From: an uncultured Eubacteriales bacterium
Lineage (GTDB): Bacteria > Bacillota > Clostridia > Oscillospirales > Oscillospiraceae
Assembly: GCA_900548615.1 (NCBI GenBank)
Contig: URKW01000012.1
Coordinates: 1-31,513 of the forward strand
Length of the DNA: 31,513 bases
Direction of reading: 5' to 3'
A program made the translations under genes and the position numbers. The notes beneath the pieces were generated by a model, which ran no database searches, was not told the origin of the DNA, and saw nothing but the letters and a program-made list of their open reading frames with translations. Of this stretch, positions 7,986 through 16,036 are shown piece by piece; position 1 is the stretch's first letter; every line of letters starts with the position of its first letter.

Positions 7986-8064
7986 AGGTACGAGATCCCT
8001 CCATCGGGTGATGTAAGAAAATTTTTATTGAAACATACCATACCACATTTTTCGACAATTTTGC

Positions 8065-8083
8065 GTTAAGAATTTGTTAAGAA
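8065..8083. repeat. tandem GTTAAGAA pair, 11-bp period
   Basis: GTTAAGAA occurs at 8065-8072 and 8076-8083, one DNA turn apart, in the divergent spacer between the activase-like gene and ychF. The layout suits a dimeric regulator binding one face, or may be chance in AT-rich DNA. No clear promoter for the activase-like gene was recognised here. Confidence 0.35.
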
Positions 8084-8163
8084 AAACGGAATGACGTTTC
8101 AGACAAGCCTATGCACCGGAGCGGAGAAAATATGCCCACGGAGGGAAAAATGCGGAAAAACGC

Positions 8164-8192
8164 TTGAGCCCCGGCGGGGTATCTGGTATAAT
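8164..8192 (+). promoter_or_regulatory. sigma-A promoter of ychF
   Basis: TTGAGC (8164-8169), 17-base spacer, TATAAT (8187-8192) with an extended -10 TGG. Transcription should start near 8199, about 38 bases before the ychF ATG. Confidence 0.8.
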
Positions 8193-8236
8193 AATATGTT
8201 AGAATATCACGCACTTGAATAAGGAGATGTACATAT

Positions 8237-9349
8237 ATGAAATTAGGTATTGTCGGTCTGCCCAACGTGGGCAAGAGCACATTGTTCAACGCCATCACCA
8301 ACGCCGGGGCGGAGAGCGCCAACTATCCCTTCTGCACCATCGAGCCCAACGTGGGCGTGGTGGCCGTACCCGATCCGCGGCTGGACAAGCTGGCCGAGAT
8401 GTACGAGCCGGACAAAAAGACCCCCGCTGTCATCGAATTTGTGGACATCGCCGGTCTGGTGAAGGGCGCGTCTCAGGGCGCTGGTCTGGGCAATAAGTTC
8501 CTGGAGAACATCCGCCGCACCGACGCCATCGTTCACGTGGTGCGCTGCTTTGACGACGAGAACATCATGCATGTGGTGGCCGACGCCAGCCAGAACGTGC
8601 CGGTAGACCCGCTGGGCGATATCGAGACTATCGATCTGGAGCTTATCATGGCCGACCTGGAAATGGTGAACCGCCGCGTGGAGAAGGCCACCAAGGCCGC
8701 CAAGGGCGACAAGAAGTTCCTCCACGAAGCGGAGGTATTCAAGGCGCTGGCCGAGCACCTCAACGCCGGAAAGTCCGCCCGCACCTTTGACTGCGGCGAT
8801 GATCGGGCCATCCTCGAGACCGCCGACCTGCTGAGCCTGAAGCCCATTATCTACGCCGCCAACATGGACGAGGAGGGCTTCGCCCACTATGAGGACAACA
8901 GGTATTTCGGCCTTGTCCGGGATCTGGCCGCCAAGGAGGGCGCGCAGGTGCTGCCCATCTGCGCCAAGCTGGAGCAGGATATCGCCGAGCTAGACGATCC
9001 CGAGGAGCGGGCCATGTTCCTGGAGGATCTGGGCATCGAGAAATCCGGCCTTGACCGGCTGATCCAGTGCAGCTATGACCTGCTGGGCCTGATCTCCTTC
9101 CTGACCTACGGCAAGGACGAGTGCCGTGCCTGGACCATCCGCAAGGGCACCAAGGCTCCCCAGGCTGCCGGTAAGATCCACAGCGATATCGAGCGGGGCT
9201 TCATCCGGGCGGAGACCATCAACTTTGACGAGATGATGGCCTGCGGCGGCAGCGTGGCCGCCGCCAAGGAAAAGGGCCTGCTGCGCTCCGAGGGTAAGGA
9301 GTACGTGGTCAAGGACGGCGACATGATCTACTTCCGCTTCAATGTGTAA
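8237..9349 (+). CDS. ychF: YchF / OLA1-type ribosome-associated P-loop ATPase
   Basis: A 370-residue Obg-family P-loop protein that prefers ATP, binds ribosomes and is linked to stress and redox responses. G1 is GLPNVGKST (7-15), switch region NYPFCTIEPNVG, G3 DIAGLVKGASQGAGLGN, and the nucleotide-specificity element is NMDE instead of NKxD, the hallmark of YchF. The C-terminal TGS domain closes with YFRFNV. The length is standard. AAGGAGAT precedes the start codon at good distance. Its end overlaps the start of the decayed transporter gene by 8 bases. Confidence 0.95.
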   Translation: MKLGIVGLPNVGKSTLFNAITNAGAESANYPFCTIEPNVGVVAVPDPRLDKLAEMYEPDKKTPAVIEFVDIAGLVKGASQGAGLGNKFLENIRRTDAIVHVVRCFDDENIMHVVADASQNVPVDPLGDIETIDLELIMADLEMVNRRVEKATKAAKGDKKFLHEAEVFKALAEHLNAGKSARTFDCGDDRAILETADLLSLKPIIYAANMDEEGFAHYEDNRYFGLVRDLAAKEGAQVLPICAKLEQDIAELDDPEERAMFLEDLGIEKSGLDRLIQCSYDLLGLISFLTYGKDECRAWTIRKGTKAPQAAGKIHSDIERGFIRAETINFDEMMACGGSVAAAKEKGLLRSEGKEYVVKDGDMIYFRFNV

Positions 9350-9792
9350 GAAACAGGGCGGTACGCTGCCCTACGCCCTGCTGATCCTGCTGCAGAGCGT
9401 GCTGTACGGCTTCGGCAACCCTCTGTCCAAGATCGGGTTCGAGAGCATCACGGTGCTGTGGTGTCTGGGCATCCGGTTTTCCGGCGCGGCGGCGCTGATC
9501 TTCGACGATGTGGCGGTGCTGCCGCAGGGGACCGTCACCGGCTGGCTGGTGGTGGCGTATCTGGCGCTGCTGTGTACGTGCCTGTCCTACGTGCTGCAAA
9601 ATACGGCCCTGACCCTGCTGTCCTCCTACGCCGTGTCGCTGCTGCAATGCACCCAGCCCATCCTGACAGCGGCATGCTCCTACCTGCTGCTGGGGGGAGA
9701 AGCTGTCGGCGATAGGACTGGCGGGAGCGGCGCTTATCGTGGCCTGCGTGGTGCTGGAAAACTGGCAGAGCGGCCGAAAACAAACCGCATAA
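9342..9792 (+). pseudogene. decayed EamA/DMT-family transporter gene
   Basis: The remains of a 10-helix drug/metabolite transporter (EamA family, normally about 290 residues). The N-terminal piece MCKKQGGTLPYALLILLQSV to about GAAAL matches helix 1 and part of helix 2. It then jumps directly to a region typical of helices 8-10 (LPQGTVTGWLVVAYLALLCT onward), so about half the protein is missing from the middle. Near 9692-9698, in a run of six G, the frame shifts. Reading with one G fewer restores the expected end GEKLSAIGLAGAALIVACVV and a stop at 9790-9792. In the uncorrected frame translation runs into unrelated sequence to 9887. Two independent lesions make a functional product unlikely. 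It overlaps ychF by 8 bases and keeps its own terminator. Confidence 0.85.
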
Positions 9793-9794
9793 GG

Positions 9795-9832
9795 ATAAGA
9801 GGACGTTCCTTTTTGAACGCCCTCTTATTTTC
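9795..9832 (+). terminator. intrinsic terminator after the EamA pseudogene
   Basis: ATAAGAGGACGTTC and GAACGCCCTCTTAT pair over 14 bp with one mismatch, loop of six bases, then TTTCTTAT. It ends the ychF transcription unit. From here to 9992 I see only AT-rich spacer with a minor GGATA-ATTC-TATCC dyad. Confidence 0.8.
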
Positions 9833-9992
9833 TTATAAAGAAATTTTTACAGTCGAAATTGGTAGATTTTTAACAATCGTAATGTGAGACGCGGGATAAT
9901 TCTATCCATACGAAAAATATTCCGAATTTTGGATATGTGGAAACTACACAAAATCATTCGGTGAATTTCTCTCTCTCCCGCGAAAATAGTGC

Positions 9993-10021
9993 TTGCAACC
10001 GCCCAAAAGTCATAGTATACT
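9993..10021 (+). promoter_or_regulatory. sigma-A promoter of the APC permease gene
   Basis: TTGCAA (9993-9998), 17-base spacer, TATACT (10016-10021). The start site near 10028 lies after all earlier in-frame ATGs of this frame except 10045, supporting translation from 10090. Confidence 0.75.
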
Positions 10022-10089
10022 CACACATGTGGATCGTTAAAAGAATGACAAACTGTCCGCGATTTAGGAAAGTGAGAAAGGAAATTACT

Positions 10090-11427
10090 ATGGAAAAACG
10101 GTATACCTTGCCCGTAGCCATCGCTCTGGTGGTGGGCACCGTCATCGGTTCCGGCGTGTTCTTCAAGGCCGAGGCCGTTCTGACCAAGACCGGCGGCAAC
10201 CTGACTGTCGGTATTCTGGCGTTCATTATCATGGGCGTCGTCATGATCATCAGCGCCTGCACCTTCGGCGCCGTGGCCCAGAGCCACGAGGGCGTGGAAG
10301 GTCTGGTGGGCTACGCCGCCGCGTCCTGCGGCAAGACCTACGGCTACTATGTGGGCTGGTTCATGGCGGTCATCTACTATCCCTCTCTGGTGTCCGTGCT
10401 GAGCTGGCTGCCCGCCCGTTACTTCGGCGTGCTGATGGGCTGGGAGGACGCCGTGGTGGGCGGCCGCACCATGATGCTGGCCGGTGTATTTATGGTCGTC
10501 ACCTATACCATGAACGCGCTGGCTCCCAAGCTGGCCGGTAAGTTCGCCATCGCTACCACCATCATCAAGCTGATCCCCCTGCTGCTGATGGCTGTTGTGG
10601 GCACCATCGTGGGTCTGGCCAACGGCATGACCGAGTTCAACTTCTCCAATGTTGTTACCGAGATGCCCTTTACCGAGGGCCTGTTCGGCGCTATCGTGTC
10701 TCTGGCCTTCGCCTTTGAGGGCTGGATCTGCGCTACCTCCATCGGCACCGAGCTGAAGGATTCCAAGAAGAATATGCCCCGCGCTCTGTTGATCGGCACC
10801 TTGGTCGTCGCCATCGTGTACGTGATCTACTACGTGGGTCTGGCCGGCGCTGTGGAGTCTGAGGTCATGATGGCCGGCGGCGAGGCCGGCGCCAAGATCG
10901 CCTTCCAGAACATCTTTGGTCAGGTGGGCGGCGCTGCCATCTTCGTGTTCGTGGTCATCTCCTGCTGGGGCACCTGCAACGGCCTGACCATGGCCGTTAC
11001 CCGCGGCATGTTCGATCTGGCTACCGAGAGCGACAGCCCCAAGCTGAAGATATTCAAGAACGTCGACCCCACCACCAACATGGCCAACAACTCCGCCGTG
11101 TTCGGCCTGCTGGTCAGCTCCCTGTGGCTGCTGTACTTCTATGGCGGCGCCATCATGGAAGGCTTCGGCCCCTTCAAGTTCGACTCCTCCGAGCTGCCCA
11201 TCATCACCCTGTACGCCATCTATATCCCCATCTACATCGCCCTGCTGAAGCGCAAGGATATGACTGGCTTCCAAGGTAATGTGCTGCCCGTTCTGGCCAT
11301 CCTGTGCTCTCTGTTCATGGTGTTCGCCGCCATCTACTCCCACCGGATGAACGTGGTGTACTACCTGATCGTCTTCCTGGTGATCGAAGTCATCGGCGCG
11401 TTCTTCAAAGGCGGCAAGAAAGCGTGA
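10090..11427 (+). CDS. APC-superfamily amino-acid permease
   Basis: A 445-residue integral membrane protein with about 12 hydrophobic helices. Helix 1 carries GTVIGSGVFFK, the GSG substrate-binding bend of APC amino-acid/polyamine transporters. Helix 6 carries SLAFAFEGWICATSIGTELKDSKKNMPRAL, the second conserved element (E-x-K-x-P-R-A). The start at 10090 is chosen because AAAGGA lies eight to ten bases before it and because the promoter excludes most upstream starts. The gene is alone between its own promoter and a strong terminator. The substrate cannot be told from sequence; neutral or cationic amino acids or amines are possible. Confidence 0.88.
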   Translation: MEKRYTLPVAIALVVGTVIGSGVFFKAEAVLTKTGGNLTVGILAFIIMGVVMIISACTFGAVAQSHEGVEGLVGYAAASCGKTYGYYVGWFMAVIYYPSLVSVLSWLPARYFGVLMGWEDAVVGGRTMMLAGVFMVVTYTMNALAPKLAGKFAIATTIIKLIPLLLMAVVGTIVGLANGMTEFNFSNVVTEMPFTEGLFGAIVSLAFAFEGWICATSIGTELKDSKKNMPRALLIGTLVVAIVYVIYYVGLAGAVESEVMMAGGEAGAKIAFQNIFGQVGGAAIFVFVVISCWGTCNGLTMAVTRGMFDLATESDSPKLKIFKNVDPTTNMANNSAVFGLLVSSLWLLYFYGGAIMEGFGPFKFDSSELPIITLYAIYIPIYIALLKRKDMTGFQGNVLPVLAILCSLFMVFAAIYSHRMNVVYYLIVFLVIEVIGAFFKGGKKA

Positions 11428-11452
11428 CCCACGCTTCCTGACCCCATAAAAC

Positions 11453-11486
11453 AAAACCGGCTCACGTTTTGTGGGCCGGTTTTTTG
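11453..11486 (+). terminator. intrinsic terminator of the APC permease gene
   Basis: AAAACCGGCTCAC, loop GTTTT, GTGGGCCGGTTTT with one G-T pair, ending in a run of six T. The following promoter begins four bases later. Confidence 0.9.
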
Positions 11487-11489
11487 CAC

Positions 11490-11518
11490 TTGCAATCCGC
11501 CGCCGCTTGTGATATCAT
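11490..11518 (+). promoter_or_regulatory. sigma-A promoter of the HAD phosphatase gene
   Basis: TTGCAA (11490-11495), 17-base spacer, TATCAT (11513-11518) with extended -10 TGA. Directly follows the preceding terminator. Confidence 0.7.
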
Positions 11519-11550
11519 CGGGCGAAAGCTGATTCGGGAGGAGACGACCT

Positions 11551-12180
11551 ATGACATATAAGACCTACCTGTTTGATATGGACGGCACGCTGCTGGACAC
11601 GCTGGACGACCTGACCGCCGCCGTCAACCATACGCTGGAGCAGTACGGCTATCCCCGGCGCACCCGCGAGGAGGTGCGGCGAGGACTGGGCAACGGCGCG
11701 GTGAAGCTGATGGCGTCCGCGCTGCCTCAGGGGGAGGACACGCCGGAGTTTGCCGCCATTATGCGGGACTATAAGGCGTGGTATCAGGCCCATACCTGCG
11801 TGCTGACCCGGCCCTATCCCGGCGTGCCGGAGCTGCTGGAGCGGCTGCGGCAGGCGGGGTGTAAGGTGGCCATCGTGTCCAACAAGCCCCACGGCGCGGC
11901 CTGTGAGCTGGCGGAGCAATTCTTCCCCGGCGTGCCCACCTTCGGCGAAAGCCCGGCCACGCCCCGCAAGCCCGCCCCGGACATGGTGCTTCACGCGCTG
12001 GCGGCGCTGGGCGCGGATAAGGATACCGCCGTCTACGTGGGCGACAGCGAGGTGGACGTGCAGACCGCCCGCAATGCCGGACTGCCCCTGATCGCCGTCA
12101 GCTGGGGCTTCCGGGGCCGCCGGGCGCTGGCAGAGACCGGCGCGGCGGTGATTGTGGATACGGCGGAGGAAATTGTGTAA
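11551..12180 (+). CDS. HAD hydrolase, phosphoglycolate phosphatase-like
   Basis: A 209-residue HAD subfamily IA phosphatase. Motif I is FDMDGTLLDT with the nucleophile Asp9 and acid/base Asp11; motif II is IVSNKPHG; motif III is the Lys in PRKPAPDMV; motif IV is YVGDSEVD. A helical cap lies between residues 15 and 85. The order and spacing match Gph/PgpB-like enzymes, which remove phosphate from 2-phosphoglycolate or related small substrates; the real substrate is open. GGGAGGAG precedes the start. It is a single-gene unit between its own promoter and the thrS leader; no separate terminator was seen after it. Confidence 0.88.
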   Translation: MTYKTYLFDMDGTLLDTLDDLTAAVNHTLEQYGYPRRTREEVRRGLGNGAVKLMASALPQGEDTPEFAAIMRDYKAWYQAHTCVLTRPYPGVPELLERLRQAGCKVAIVSNKPHGAACELAEQFFPGVPTFGESPATPRKPAPDMVLHALAALGADKDTAVYVGDSEVDVQTARNAGLPLIAVSWGFRGRRALAETGAAVIVDTAEEIV

Positions 12181-12198
12181 AAACCCTGCGTTTCCCCG

Positions 12199-12227
12199 TT
12201 GACAAGGGCAAAAAACGGCGCTATAAT
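12199..12227 (+). promoter_or_regulatory. consensus promoter of the thrS T-box transcript
   Basis: TTGACA (12199-12204), 17-base spacer, TATAAT (12222-12227), both perfect. Transcription should begin near 12234 and run into the T-box leader. Confidence 0.9.
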
Positions 12228-12233
12228 ACGGTA

Positions 12234-12475
12234 ATCAAAAGCGATGACGGAGAAGAAGCTGTCCACCAACGGCCAAAGAGAGGGATGTCCCGGCTGAAAG
12301 CATCCTGCCCACGGCACGGCCTGTACCACTCCCGAGCCGCCTGCGAGGAGCAGGACGGGCGCTTCCCGTTAAAGGAGCCGAAAGCGACGGCTGCAAAGCC
12401 GTAAGCAGGGTGGAACCGTGGAGTAATGACTGTATTACCTCACCCCTGAACACATCAGGGGTGGGGATTTTTTTA
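12234..12475 (+). ncRNA. T-box riboswitch (threonine) of thrS
   Basis: The leader has the order of a T-box: stem I 5' elements (GATGACGGAGAAG near 12243), the distal AGAGAGGGATGTCCCGGCTG region near 12280-12300, and the conserved T-box AGGGTGGAACCGTGG at 12407-12421. A terminator follows: stem 12438-12449 / 12455-12466, loop ACACA, then seven T. The T-box sequence can pair with part of the terminator arm to form the antiterminator. I place the specifier at ACC (12325-12327, in TGTACCACTC), a threonine codon, which agrees with the gene. Uncharged tRNA-Thr should switch thrS on. The specifier position is inferred by order, not by folding. Confidence 0.92.
12438..12475 (+). terminator. regulated terminator of the T-box leader
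   Basis: CCTCACCCCTGA, loop ACACA, TCAGGGGTGGGG, then ATTTTTTTA. It lies 17 bases after the T-box sequence and 31 bases before the thrS start, the usual position for T-box attenuation. Confidence 0.9.
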
Positions 12476-12505
12476 TCCCGCCCCAATCACAAGGAGGATA
12501 TCACC

Positions 12506-14299
12506 ATGAGCGAAGAAAACATCTACACCTTTGAAAATGAAGCCTACCGCAAGACCTATTGGCATACCTGCTCCCACATTCTGGCCCAGGCCGTGAAGCG
12601 CCTGCACCCCGAGGTGAAGCTGGCCATCGGCCCCAGCATTGACAACGGCTTTTATTACGATCTGGACGCACCCTTTGCCTTCACCCCCGGCGATCTGGAG
12701 GAGATCGAGGCCGAAATGCGGAAGATCTGCAAGGAAAAGCTGAAGCTGGAGCGCTTCGAGCTGCCCCGTGAGGAAGCCCTGAAGTTCATGGAGGAGAAGG
12801 AAGAGCCCTACAAGGTGGAGCTCATCAACGACCTGCCCGCCGACGCTCACATCTCCTTCTACCGTCAGGGCGAGTTCGTCGACCTGTGCGCCGGTCCCCA
12901 CGTGGATTCCACCGGCCGCATCAAGGGTAACGGCATCAAGCTGACCGCCTGCAACGCCGCCTACTGGCGGGGCGACTCCAACCGCAAGCAGTTACAGCGT
13001 ATCTACGGCGTGGCCTTCCCCAAGAAGGACGAACTGGACGAGTACCTGAAGCAGCGCGAGGAAGCCGTGAAGCGCGACCACAACAAGCTGGGCCGCGAGC
13101 TGGAGTATTTCACCACCGTGGACTGCATCGGTCAGGGCCTGCCCATCCTGCTGCCCAAGGGCGCCCGCGTCATTCAGCTGCTGCAGCGCTGGGTGGAGGA
13201 TACCGAACAGGAGCGCGGCTATCTGCTGACCAAGACCCCGCTGATGGCCAAGCGGGAGCTTTATAAGATCTCCGGCCACTGGGATCACTATCTGGACGGC
13301 ATGTTTATTCTGGGCGATCCCATGGACGAGACGAAGGAGTGCTTCGCCCTGCGTCCCATGACCTGCCCGTTCCAGTATCAGGTGTATCTGAACCGGGGCC
13401 GCAGCTACCGCGATCTGCCCATGCGTCTGGGCGAGACGTCCACCCTGTTCCGCAATGAGGACTCCGGTGAGATGCACGGCCTGATCCGCGTCCGCCAGTT
13501 CACCATCTCCGAGGGCCATCTTGTGCTGCGTCCCGACCAGCTGGAGGAGGAGTTCAAGCAGTGTCTGGATTTGGCCAAGTATTGTCTGGGCACCGTGGGC
13601 CTGCTGGATAAGTGCACGTTCCGTTTCTCCCAGTGGGATCCCGCCAACCCCAACAACAAGTATGAGGGCACCGCCGAGCAGTGGGAGCATGCCCAGTCCG
13701 CCATGGAGCGTATCCTGAAGGATCTGGACGTGGAGTACACCATCGGCATCGACGAGGCCGCTTTCTACGGTCCCAAGCTGGATATCCAGTACAAGAACGT
13801 GTACGGTAAAGAGGACACCCTTGTCACCATCCAGATCGATATGCTGTTGGCCGATCGCTTCGGCATGTACTATATCGACGAGAACGGCAACAAGGCCCTG
13901 CCCTATATCATCCACCGCACCTCTCTGGGCTGCTACGAGCGTACGCTGGCCTATCTGATCGAGGAGTACGCCGGCGCGCTGCCCACCTGGATGATGCCCG
14001 AGCAGGTACGCTTCCTGCCCATCACCGACCGTGCCGCCGACTACTGCGCCGAGGCCGCCAAGGAGCTGCGCAAGCAGGGCTTCCGCGTGGAGGTGGACAG
14101 CCGCAACGAGAAGGTGGGCAAGAAGATCCGCGAGGCCACGCTGGAGAAGATCCCCTTCATGCTGGTGGTAGGCGACCGCGATATGGAGAACGGTACCGTC
14201 TCCGTCCGTACCCGCAAGGGCGAGGATCTGGGTGCCATGAGCCTGTCCGACTTCTCTGCCAAGCTCCACGAGATCGTGGACAGCAAGTCCCGCGACTGA
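12506..14299 (+). CDS. thrS: threonyl-tRNA synthetase lacking the TGS domain
   Basis: A 597-residue class II synthetase that charges tRNA-Thr. After only about 18 residues the chain enters the editing domain (H20-TCS-H24, then C128-AGPH132), so the N-terminal TGS domain of typical bacterial ThrRS (about 640 aa) is absent. The catalytic core has motif 2 near ETSTLFRNEDSGEMHGLIRVRQF. The zinc ligands are C287 in MTCPFQYQ, H338 in TISEGH and the His in YIIHRTSLG. The usual MNCPGH and QDDAH are therefore replaced by variant forms that I believe mark a clostridial clade. An anticodon-binding domain ends the chain. The start at 12506 has AAGGAGGAT nine bases before it and follows the T-box terminator. 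Confidence 0.95.
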   Translation: MSEENIYTFENEAYRKTYWHTCSHILAQAVKRLHPEVKLAIGPSIDNGFYYDLDAPFAFTPGDLEEIEAEMRKICKEKLKLERFELPREEALKFMEEKEEPYKVELINDLPADAHISFYRQGEFVDLCAGPHVDSTGRIKGNGIKLTACNAAYWRGDSNRKQLQRIYGVAFPKKDELDEYLKQREEAVKRDHNKLGRELEYFTTVDCIGQGLPILLPKGARVIQLLQRWVEDTEQERGYLLTKTPLMAKRELYKISGHWDHYLDGMFILGDPMDETKECFALRPMTCPFQYQVYLNRGRSYRDLPMRLGETSTLFRNEDSGEMHGLIRVRQFTISEGHLVLRPDQLEEEFKQCLDLAKYCLGTVGLLDKCTFRFSQWDPANPNNKYEGTAEQWEHAQSAMERILKDLDVEYTIGIDEAAFYGPKLDIQYKNVYGKEDTLVTIQIDMLLADRFGMYYIDENGNKALPYIIHRTSLGCYERTLAYLIEEYAGALPTWMMPEQVRFLPITDRAADYCAEAAKELRKQGFRVEVDSRNEKVGKKIREATLEKIPFMLVVGDRDMENGTVSVRTRKGEDLGAMSLSDFSAKLHEIVDSKSRD

Positions 14300-14350
14300 T
14301 CCCACGGCGTCATAAAAATACACCAGAACGCACCCGCATGTATAATCATA

Positions 14351-14394
14351 CAGCGTGCCGCCCGGCTTTTCGCCGGACGGCACGCTGCTTTTTT
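14351..14394 (+). terminator. strong terminator of thrS
   Basis: CAGCGTGCCG-C-CCGGC, loop TTTTC, GCCGG-A-CGGCACGCTG, one internal mismatch, then TTTTTT. It ends the thrS transcript. From 14395 to 14631 the sequence holds no gene; it becomes A-rich and carries the dyad at 14543-14558. Confidence 0.92.
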
Positions 14395-14542
14395 GCCCCG
14401 GCGGTCGGCATGGATGGGATCGGTGAGGGAAAAACCGTGCCGGCCGGGAGAAAAAATGTGGAAAAATGACTGTCTGGCGAAAAGGTTCCTTTGGAGATAA
14501 AACCAAAAAAGGAGAGAAAAAGTTGAGAAAGCATGGTGTTTT

Positions 14543-14558
14543 TTGTGTAAAATCACAA
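14543..14558. promoter_or_regulatory. CRP/FNR-like palindrome upstream of the ABC importer
   Basis: TTGTG-TAAAAT-CACAA is a perfect 5+5 inverted repeat with a 6-base spacer, the geometry of CRP/FNR-family sites. Its centre is about 117 bases before the expected start site, far for simple activation. It is also one of seven copies of a TTGTG-type motif in this half of the window. Confidence 0.45.
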
Positions 14559-14631
14559 TAGAAACGGGAAAATGTGCGCAACCGGGAAACACCTGTCGAC
14601 AGATTGCCCGTGGAGCACGGGCGGTATTGTA

Positions 14632-14661
14632 TTGACAAAATGGGAACAAATCTGTTAAAAT
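14632..14661 (+). promoter_or_regulatory. sigma-A promoter of the ABC importer operon
   Basis: TTGACA (14632-14637), 18-base spacer, TAAAAT (14656-14661) with an extended -10 TGT. Transcription should begin near 14668. Confidence 0.75.
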
Positions 14662-14715
14662 TATAGAGCCCCATAGCACCATTTTGCAAAAAAAATGAAA
14701 AAACAGGAGGTAAGT

Positions 14716-15957
14716 ATGAAGAAGTTTTTAAGCTTGCTGCTGGCGCTGGCCATGGTGTTCACCCTGGCGGCATGTGGCGGCAACAACGCCCCCGCAACTG
14801 ACGGCAATGGTGACAACAACAGCAACGATGGCAGCGATGCTGCCGCCACCTACAAGATCGGTATCGTGACCGGTTCCGTCTCTCAGTCCGAGGACGACCG
14901 CCGCGGCGCCGAGGCTTTCCAGGCGGAGTATGGCGAGGATATGGTCACGCTGGCCATCTATCCCGACAACTTCACCGAGGAGCTGGAGACCACCATCCAG
15001 AACATCGTGAACCTGTCCTCTGATCCCGACATGAAGGCCATCATCGTGAACCAGGCTGTTCCCGGCACCACCGAGGCTTTCCGCAAGATCAAGGAATCCC
15101 GCCCCGACATTATCTGCATCGCCGGTGAGGCCCACGAGGATCTGCCCGAGATCGGCTCCGCTGCCGACCTGGTCTGCAACAACGACTTCGTGTCCCGTGG
15201 TTATCTGATCATCCGCACCGCTCACGAGCTGGGCTGCGACACCTTCGTGCACATTTCCTTCCCCCGTCATCTGGCTTATGAGACCATGTCCCGCCGTCTG
15301 GCCATCATGAAGGCCGCCTGCGAGGAGTTCGGCATGAAGCTGGTGGAAGAGACCGCTCCCGACCCCACCTCTGACGTTGGCGTGTCCGGCGCTCAGGCTT
15401 ACATTCTGGAGAAGGTTCCTGAGTGGGTTCAGAAGTATGGCCAGAACGCCGCTTACTTCTGCACCAACGATGCGCACACCGAGCCCCTGCTGAAGCAGCT
15501 GATCGAGTACGGCGGCTACTTCATCGAGGCTGACCTGCCCTCTCCCCTGATGGGCTATCCCGGCGCTCTGGGTCTGGATCTGACCGAGGAAGCCGGCGAT
15601 TTCGAGAAGATCCTGGCCAAGGTCGAGTCCGCCATCAATGAGAAGGGCGGCGCCGGTCGTTTCGGCACCTGGGCTTACTCCTATGGTTATACCCTGTCCG
15701 CAGGTCTTGCCCAGCATGCCAAGAACGTTCTGGACGGTACTGCTGATCTGACCGATATGGACGATGTTGCTTCCGCTCTGCAGAAGTATTCTCCCAAGGC
15801 TGAGTGGAACGGCGCCGGCTACACCAACGCCACCACCGGCGTTAAGTCCGACAATGTGTTCCTGATCTATCAGGATACCTACATCATGGGCGACCCCGGC
15901 AAGTTCATGGGCAACGCTGAAGTGGAGATCCCCGAGAAGTACTTCACCATCAGCTGA
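14716..15957 (+). CDS. DUF3798-like substrate-binding lipoprotein
   Basis: A 413-residue lipoprotein: n-region MKK, hydrophobic stretch, lipobox LAAC with C20 as the lipidated residue, then a Gly/Asn/Asp-rich linker to about residue 48. The mature part starts YKIGIVTGSVSQSEDDRRGAEA and is organised like a periplasmic-binding type I fold. I recognise it as the family named DUF3798, of unknown function, found next to RbsA/RbsC-like genes. It is the first gene of an importer operon, so it is most likely the surface receptor. Nothing in the sequence names the ligand. The start ATG at 14716 has AGGAGG six bases before it. A 13-bp hairpin follows the gene. Confidence 0.82.
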   Translation: MKKFLSLLLALAMVFTLAACGGNNAPATDGNGDNNSNDGSDAAATYKIGIVTGSVSQSEDDRRGAEAFQAEYGEDMVTLAIYPDNFTEELETTIQNIVNLSSDPDMKAIIVNQAVPGTTEAFRKIKESRPDIICIAGEAHEDLPEIGSAADLVCNNDFVSRGYLIIRTAHELGCDTFVHISFPRHLAYETMSRRLAIMKAACEEFGMKLVEETAPDPTSDVGVSGAQAYILEKVPEWVQKYGQNAAYFCTNDAHTEPLLKQLIEYGGYFIEADLPSPLMGYPGALGLDLTEEAGDFEKILAKVESAINEKGGAGRFGTWAYSYGYTLSAGLAQHAKNVLDGTADLTDMDDVASALQKYSPKAEWNGAGYTNATTGVKSDNVFLIYQDTYIMGDPGKFMGNAEVEIPEKYFTIS

Positions 15958-15985
15958 CATAGCTTTTGTAAAGCACAATGTATCG

Positions 15986-16015
15986 AACAGGGGGGAGGGA
16001 TTCCTCCCCCCTGTT
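15986..16015 (+). other. very stable hairpin after the binding-protein gene
   Basis: AACAGGGGGGAGG, loop GATT, CCTCCCCCCTGTT: 13 perfect bp, followed by TACTTATAGG with no U-run. It probably protects the upstream mRNA or causes partial termination, allowing more receptor than transporter to be made. Confidence 0.7.
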
Positions 16016-16036
16016 TACTTATAGGTAGGGTATATT

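Noticed and set aside
4878..8069. Long plus-strand frames opposite the activase-like gene (586 and 430 codons)
   Set aside because: They mirror the codon bias of the minus-strand gene, whose ATPase motifs are unmistakable, and show no recognisable domain.
9937..10089. 51-residue N-terminal extension of the APC permease
   Set aside because: It contains the promoter at 9993-10021 and lacks a ribosome binding site. The start at 10090 gives a normal APC N-terminus.
14300..14350. TATAAT-like sequence at about 14341 as a promoter
   Set aside because: No -35 box is at suitable distance, and a strong terminator follows at once.
12992..14689. 565-codon minus-strand frame opposite thrS
   Set aside because: It runs through the thrS terminator and promoter-like spacer and has no coherent protein features.
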